From contig DAOMFI010000064.1 in the NCBI GenBank assembly GCA_035429725.1, positions 1 to 17,577 of the forward strand: a stretch of 17,577 nt of DNA, in the 5' to 3' direction. This document shows positions 14,658 to 17,577 of this stretch, in pieces. This DNA comes from JALORV01 sp035429725. GTDB lineage: Bacteria; Pseudomonadota; Gammaproteobacteria; Burkholderiales; Burkholderiaceae_F. How positions within the stretch are numbered: the stretch's first letter is position 1; each line of letters opens with the position of its first letter. Made by a program: the position numbers and the translations under genes. The notes below the pieces were generated by a model that was given only the letters and a program-made list of their open reading frames with translations, was not told where the DNA came from and did no database searches.

Positions 14658-16592
14658 CTACTTCTTGGGCGCCTCGGCAGGCGCGCTCGCAGGCTTGGCG
14701 GCATCGCGACCGAAGTCAGACTGCAGGATCTTCACCTTGTGGCGCTCCCGCAGGCCCTCCGCATACGCAACTTCGTCCGCAGCTGCAGCCTGGCGCGCCA
14801 GAGCCCGCTGTTCCGCCTCACGCTGCGCCGGCTGTCCGGCCGCACCGACTTTGCCCGACAGAACGTGGGCAATCAGGTAGCCCGCACCTTCGACTTCGGC
14901 ACCCACGTACGTGGGCAACTTGTCCGCCTGAGTGCGCAGGACCTCAGCCAGAAGATTCGGTGGCATGCCTTGCGGCGCACGGCGAGAGACGGTGAGCGGC
15001 GGCGAAAAGCCCGCATCCGACGGCTGCTTCAGCAGAGCAGCCATCTGCTCCTCGCCCGCCTTGCGCGCCAGTTGCGCGGCTTCCTGCCGTTCCAGCCGCT
15101 GGCGGATCGGCCCTTTGACCTCGTCCAGCGGGCGCACCGCGGCCGGGCGGTGCTCGAGGACCCGCGCGGCAACCAGTGTGCTCGGCGCCACTTCGATGGC
15201 CTGAGTATTGCGCCGGCTCTTGACGGAATCCTCCGCAAACACTGCCTCGACGACGCGAGGGGTGAATACCTGCGGCTGATTCGGCGCAGCCGGCACGCCG
15301 GCGCGCGTCAGGGTGTCGAGCGTCTGCACCTTCAGGCCCAGCTTTTCAGCCGCAGGCTGGAGTGAGTCCGACTGCTCGTAGACGAGGTTCGTGAACTGGT
15401 CTGCCGCCTCCGCGAAGCGCTTCTGCGCCTGCTGTGTGCGCAGGTCTTTTTCAATGTCGGCGCGAACTTCTTCGAGCGGCTTGACCTGGGCCGGCTTGAC
15501 CTCGGTGACACGGATGATGTGAAAACCGAAATCCGTTTCAACGATGCCGCTCGTCTCGCCGGGCTTCAGCGAGAAGGCCACCTCTTCGAACGGCTTGACC
15601 ATCATGCCCTTGCCGAAGAAGCCGAGGTCGCCGCCCTGAGCGGCCGACCCCGGATCCTTGGACTGTTCCTTTGCGATCTTCGCGAAGTCGCCCGGATTGG
15701 ACTTGAGCGCAGCGAGTGCGGCCTCGGCCTTCTTGCGGGCCGCCGCCTTGTCCCCGCCCTCGGGAGCGAACAGGATGTGGCTCGCGCGCCGCTGCTCGTC
15801 AACGCCGAAGCGGCTCTTGTTCTGCTCGTAGTAGGCCTTGATGTCCGCATCGGCCACGGCGGATGTGCCCGCGATCGCATCGGCACTGAGCACGAGGTAC
15901 TCGACCTTGACGCTTTCCGGCGTTTCGAAGTCCTTCTTGTTCCTGTCGTAGAACTCCGCCACCTGTGTGTCCGTGACCGCGACCTTGCCGAGGTAGTTGT
16001 CGGCCCGGACCGGAAGTATGCGGACCTCGCGCTCTTCCAGCAGCACGCGATCAAGTCGATCGGCGACGGCCTTGGGCACGATCGTGGACTCGAGCACCGC
16101 CGAGACCAGCATCTGCTTGCGCAGATCGGCACGTACGCGCTCCTCGAAGCCGGCCTCCGTCAACCCTTGAGACGTCAGGTAGGCGCGGTAGCGCTCGAGG
16201 CTGAACACGCCATTTTCCTGGAACGCCGGTACGCCGGCGATGACCTCGCGCAGCCGGTCGTTCGTAACGATCAGGTTGCCCCGCTCGACTTCCTGCGTGA
16301 GCGCGCGATCGATGATGAGTCCGTCGAGGATGGACTTGCGGCCCTCGGGCGTATCGAGCAGGCGCGGATCGAACTCCGCGCCGAGCTGCTGGCGCAGACG
16401 CTCGACGCGGTCGCGCTGCGCCACGTCGAAGTCGCGCTGGGTGATGGGCTTGCCGGCGACCGTGGCCAGCGCGCCTTCGTTTTCCATGAACCGGTTGTAG
16501 CCCTGTATCCCGAAGAACACGAACGAAGGAAAGATCAGCACCAGCATGAAGAACATCAGCCAGCGGCGGTGTGAGCGGATCGAATCGAACAT
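14658..16592 (-). CDS. ppiD: PpiD-type membrane-anchored periplasmic chaperone / prolyl isomerase
   Basis: This 644-residue protein has one N-terminal membrane anchor (11-29, WLMFFMLVLIFPSFVFFGI) and a periplasmic body. The SurA-like chaperone region spans about 36-165. A parvulin domain covers about 268-363, from ASHILF to GGDLGFFGKGMMVKPFEEVAF and TDFGFHIIRV. A long C-terminal region ends in an Ala/Pro/Lys-rich tail. PpiD sits next to the Sec translocon and helps newly exported outer-membrane proteins fold. Length matches E. coli PpiD (623). His272 and His358, typical of active parvulins, are both present. The ATG at 16590-16592 follows AGGAG at 11 nt. The gene lies downstream of lon, hupB and two tRNAs, with a strong terminator 42 nt before its start, so it needs its own promoter or read-through; I see no clear one. 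Confidence 0.92.
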   Translation of the reverse strand: MFDSIRSHRRWLMFFMLVLIFPSFVFFGIQGYNRFMENEGALATVAGKPITQRDFDVAQRDRVERLRQQLGAEFDPRLLDTPEGRKSILDGLIIDRALTQEVERGNLIVTNDRLREVIAGVPAFQENGVFSLERYRAYLTSQGLTEAGFEERVRADLRKQMLVSAVLESTIVPKAVADRLDRVLLEEREVRILPVRADNYLGKVAVTDTQVAEFYDRNKKDFETPESVKVEYLVLSADAIAGTSAVADADIKAYYEQNKSRFGVDEQRRASHILFAPEGGDKAAARKKAEAALAALKSNPGDFAKIAKEQSKDPGSAAQGGDLGFFGKGMMVKPFEEVAFSLKPGETSGIVETDFGFHIIRVTEVKPAQVKPLEEVRADIEKDLRTQQAQKRFAEAADQFTNLVYEQSDSLQPAAEKLGLKVQTLDTLTRAGVPAAPNQPQVFTPRVVEAVFAEDSVKSRRNTQAIEVAPSTLVAARVLEHRPAAVRPLDEVKGPIRQRLERQEAAQLARKAGEEQMAALLKQPSDAGFSPPLTVSRRAPQGMPPNLLAEVLRTQADKLPTYVGAEVEGAGYLIAHVLSGKVGAAGQPAQREAEQRALARQAAAADEVAYAEGLRERHKVKILQSDFGRDAAKPASAPAEAPKK

Positions 16593-16634
16593 GAGCGGAC
16601 TCGCTCCTCAGTGATTCATCATCGGCAGGACAAC

Positions 16635-16660
16635 AAAAAAGGCGAACTTGCGTTCGCCTT
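16635..16660 (-). terminator. Intrinsic terminator of the tRNA-Val/tRNA-Asp unit
   Basis: On the minus strand AAGGCGAAC, loop GCAA, GTTCGCCTT forms a perfect 9-bp stem (16660-16639), running into six T residues (16640-16635). It begins 7 nt after the encoded CCA of tRNA-Asp. This is a textbook Rho-independent terminator, and it separates the tRNAs from ppiD. Confidence 0.93.
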
Positions 16661-16667
16661 CGTAGTG

Positions 16668-16744
16668 TGGCGGAGTGGACGGGACTCGAACCCGCGACCC
16701 CCGGCGTGACAGGCCGGTATTCTAACCAACTGAACTACCACTCC
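16668..16744 (-). tRNA. tRNA-Asp (anticodon GUC)
   Basis: This 77-nt gene has the encoded CCA end. The acceptor stem is GGAGTGG/CCACTCC, the D-arm GTTC/GAAT, and the anticodon arm CCGGC-CTGTCAC-GCCGG with anticodon GTC. The T-arm is GCGGG-TTCGAGT-CCCGT and the discriminator is G. It is very close to E. coli tRNA-Asp. It lies 34 nt downstream of tRNA-Val and is probably co-transcribed with it. Confidence 0.98.
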
Positions 16745-16778
16745 CGCGCGGTACAGCAACAACCCGCCGCTTGCTCGG

Positions 16779-16854
16779 TGGTGGGTGCTGAGAGGCTCGA
16801 ACTCCCGACCTACGCCTTGTAAGGGCGCCGCTCTACCAACTGAGCTAAGCACCC
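16779..16854 (-). tRNA. tRNA-Val (anticodon UAC)
   Basis: This 76-nt gene has the encoded CCA. The acceptor stem is GGGTGCT/AGCACCC, the D-arm GCTC/GAGC, and the anticodon arm GCGCC-CTTACAA-GGCGT (anticodon TAC) with a G-U pair at its outer end. The T-arm is GGGAG-TTCGAGC-CTCTC with one G-U pair. It is the first tRNA of a two-gene unit, 36 bp after hupB. Confidence 0.98.
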
Positions 16855-16890
16855 CCGCGAATTAAGCGAAGTGCAGCGCGTCGCAGCCGG

Positions 16891-17163
16891 CTATTGTACA
16901 GAATCTTTCAGGGCCTTCCCAGGCCGGAACTTCGGAACCCTTGCAGCCTTGATCTTGATTGCCGCTCCGGTGCGGGGATTGCGCCCGGTCCGTGCGGCGC
17001 GCTTGCTGACCGTGAACGTGCCGAAGCCCACGAGCGTGACCGAATTGCCCTTTTTCAGGCTGTGACGAATGCCACCGACGATGGCTTCGAGGGCCCGACC
17101 CGCCGCGGCTTTTGAGATGTCTGCCTGCTTGGCGATGTGGTCGATCAGTTCTGTCTTGTTCAC
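16891..17163 (-). CDS. hupB: DNA-binding protein HU-beta
   Basis: This 90-residue histone-like protein bends and compacts DNA as a dimer in the nucleoid. Residues 1-45 form the helical dimerisation part (NKTELIDHIAKQADISKAAAGRALEAIVGGI). Residues 46-75 contain GFGTFTV and the DNA-gripping arm GRNPRTG (60-66) with the intercalating Pro63. VPKFRPGKALKDSV closes the protein. The start is GTG at 17161-17163, fixed by the family N-terminus and by GAGGGGG 5 nt upstream. It lies downstream of lon, as in many proteobacteria, but has its own strong promoter (17272-17300). Confidence 0.97.
   Translation of the reverse strand: MNKTELIDHIAKQADISKAAAGRALEAIVGGIRHSLKKGNSVTLVGFGTFTVSKRAARTGRNPRTGAAIKIKAARVPKFRPGKALKDSVQ
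16893..16898 (-). promoter_or_regulatory. Candidate -10 box for the tRNA unit
   Basis: On the minus strand TACAAT (16898-16893) overlaps the last codons and stop of hupB. It is followed by a GC-rich discriminator (CCGGCTGCG), the kind found at stringently controlled stable-RNA promoters. Transcription would begin near 16886, about 32 nt before tRNA-Val. No -35 match is visible at normal spacing. Read-through from hupB is the alternative. Confidence 0.35.
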
Positions 17164-17168
17164 TTAAA

Positions 17169-17199
17169 CCCCCTCACTTTGCTGGTCTTCGGAAGTGAG
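17169..17199 (-). promoter_or_regulatory. hupB ribosome-binding site inside a possible hairpin
   Basis: The strong Shine-Dalgarno GAGGGGG (minus 17175-17169) is 5 nt from the GTG start. On plus coordinates CTCACTT (17173-17179) and AAGTGAG (17193-17199) are perfect 7-bp arms around a 13-nt loop. In the mRNA the near arm covers the GAG of the Shine-Dalgarno, so folding would partly hide it. Confidence 0.4.
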
Positions 17200-17241
17200 C
17201 GCGTGGCGGCCGTCGCAGCGAGATTTTCTTATGAGTATCGG

Positions 17242-17258
17242 CCGAAGGTGCGCTTCGG
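17242..17258 (-). promoter_or_regulatory. Small hairpin in the hupB leader
   Basis: CCGAAG and CTTCGG (17242-17247 and 17253-17258) form a perfect 6-bp stem with a 5-nt loop. It lies early in the predicted hupB 5' leader, about 7 nt after the inferred start point. It may stabilise the transcript. No T-run follows, so it is not a terminator. Confidence 0.3.
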
Positions 17259-17271
17259 AAACTGGAGATCT

Positions 17272-17300
17272 ATTCAACCGCGGTGCTATTGGAGTGTCAA
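17272..17300 (-). promoter_or_regulatory. hupB sigma-70 promoter
   Basis: On the minus strand a perfect TTGACA (17300-17295) is followed by a 17-bp spacer and TTGAAT (17277-17272, four of six bases of TATAAT). A six-A tract at 17320-17315 resembles an UP element. The start point would be near 17265, giving a leader of about 100 nt. This allows hupB expression apart from lon. Confidence 0.7.
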
Positions 17301-17340
17301 GCGCAAGCAAACGATTTTTTGCTCTTGGAAAGACGGACGT

Positions 17341-17373
17341 GCAGTGTGCACCCGCGGTACGGGTGCACACTGC
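17341..17373. repeat. 14-bp perfect inverted repeat between lon and hupB
   Basis: GCAGTGTGCACCCG (17341-17354) and CGGGTGCACACTGC (17360-17373) are perfect reverse complements around the 5-nt loop CGGTA. The repeat begins 7 nt after the lon stop. In lon mRNA it would be a very stable hairpin, but no T-tract follows on either strand. It may be a lon 3'-end stabiliser, a Rho-assisted terminator or a protein-binding palindrome. Confidence 0.65.
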
Positions 17374-17380
17374 GACTTCG

Positions 17381-17577
17381 TCAATGCTTGACGACTTCCG
17401 CGCTGGCCGGGGTATCGGCCGCCTTGGGAGGCGTGGCAGCTGCCTCCTCTTCGGTCAGCGGCACCGGCTGGCGCTCGAGTGCGACCTCGAGAACCTTGTC
17501 GATCCACTTGACCGGCACGATTTCAAGCCGGTTCTTCACGTTGTCCGGGATCTCCGCGAGATCCTTGACGTTTTCCT
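17381..17577 (-). CDS. lon: Lon protease, C-terminal end (cut by window edge)
   Basis: The last 65 codons are visible. 'ENVKDLAEIPDNVKNRLEIVPVKWIDKVLEVALERQPVPLTEEE' is the characteristic end of the Lon protease domain. An Ala/Pro-rich tail ending VVKH and a TGA at 17381-17383 follow. Lon is the ATP-dependent cytosolic protease that removes damaged and short-lived regulatory proteins. The catalytic Ser/Lys and the AAA+ domain lie beyond position 17577. The lon-hupB order supports the call. Confidence 0.93.
   Translation of the reverse strand, partial: ENVKDLAEIPDNVKNRLEIVPVKWIDKVLEVALERQPVPLTEEEAAATPPKAADTPASAEVVKH

Noticed and set aside
14669..14684. GCGCCT-CGGC-AGGCGC stem near the selU/ppiD junction as a terminator.
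   Set aside because: It lies within the Ala/Pro-rich C-terminal codons of ppiD, is only 6 bp, and no T-run follows on either strand.
15519..16574. A 351-codon open frame antisense to ppiD.
   Set aside because: Shadow frame with no domain; ppiD is well supported.
16619..16852. A 77-codon minus-strand frame across the tRNA region.
   Set aside because: It is made entirely of the two tRNA genes and their spacer and terminator.
17137..17391. An 84-codon plus-strand frame across the hupB promoter region.
   Set aside because: It spans the promoter, hairpins and the end of lon, has no ribosome site and resembles no family.

Overview
This is a GC-rich stretch (mostly two-thirds G+C by eye) of a bacterial chromosome. 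It most resembles a betaproteobacterium of Burkholderiales type. The main reason is the right end, which on the minus strand reads lon, hupB, tRNA-Val(UAC), tRNA-Asp(GUC), ppiD. That order is a familiar betaproteobacterial arrangement. I see no insertion sequence, integrase, phage gene, CRISPR array or compositional island. The window reads as ordinary chromosome with one catabolic/transport locus in its left half.

Layout. Positions 1-1349 (minus) hold the first 449 codons of purL, which runs off the left edge. Positions 1402-2673 (minus) encode a degenerate EAL + HDOD signalling protein. Positions 2769-6431 (minus) encode a full-length 5-oxoprolinase-type hydantoinase A/B fusion. A 151-bp divergent intergenic region separates it from a plus-strand TRAP transporter: binding protein (6583-7563), an intercistronic hairpin, small permease (7612-8121) and large permease (8128-9426). 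A D-amino-acid dehydrogenase (9488-10750) and the bifunctional NAD(P)HX repair enzyme (10760-12223) follow. Then comes a YbbA-like ABC ATPase on minus (12213-12899), head-to-head with a plus-strand TesA-like secreted esterase (about 12892-13599). The esterase is translationally coupled to the tRNA 2-selenouridine synthase SelU (13596-14654). SelU meets ppiD (14658-16592, minus) tail to tail. Right of ppiD lie a strong intrinsic terminator, the two tRNAs, hupB (16891-17163), a 217-bp regulatory region and the last 65 codons of lon (17381-17577).

How the genes fit together. The most coherent functional unit is the 5-oxoprolinase facing the TRAP operon, with an amino-acid dehydrogenase just downstream. 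It looks like a locus that imports a small carboxylate such as pyroglutamate (5-oxoproline) and opens it to glutamate. The substrate is inferred from gene neighbourhood, not from binding-site analysis. The rest is housekeeping: purine synthesis, cofactor repair, envelope protein folding, a nucleoid protein, a quality-control protease, and tRNAs with their modification. Gene packing is tight. Two convergent pairs leave no room for a terminator, and one divergent pair has touching or overlapping starts. I found no clearly new biological system. The findings below are local oddities and testable functional hypotheses.
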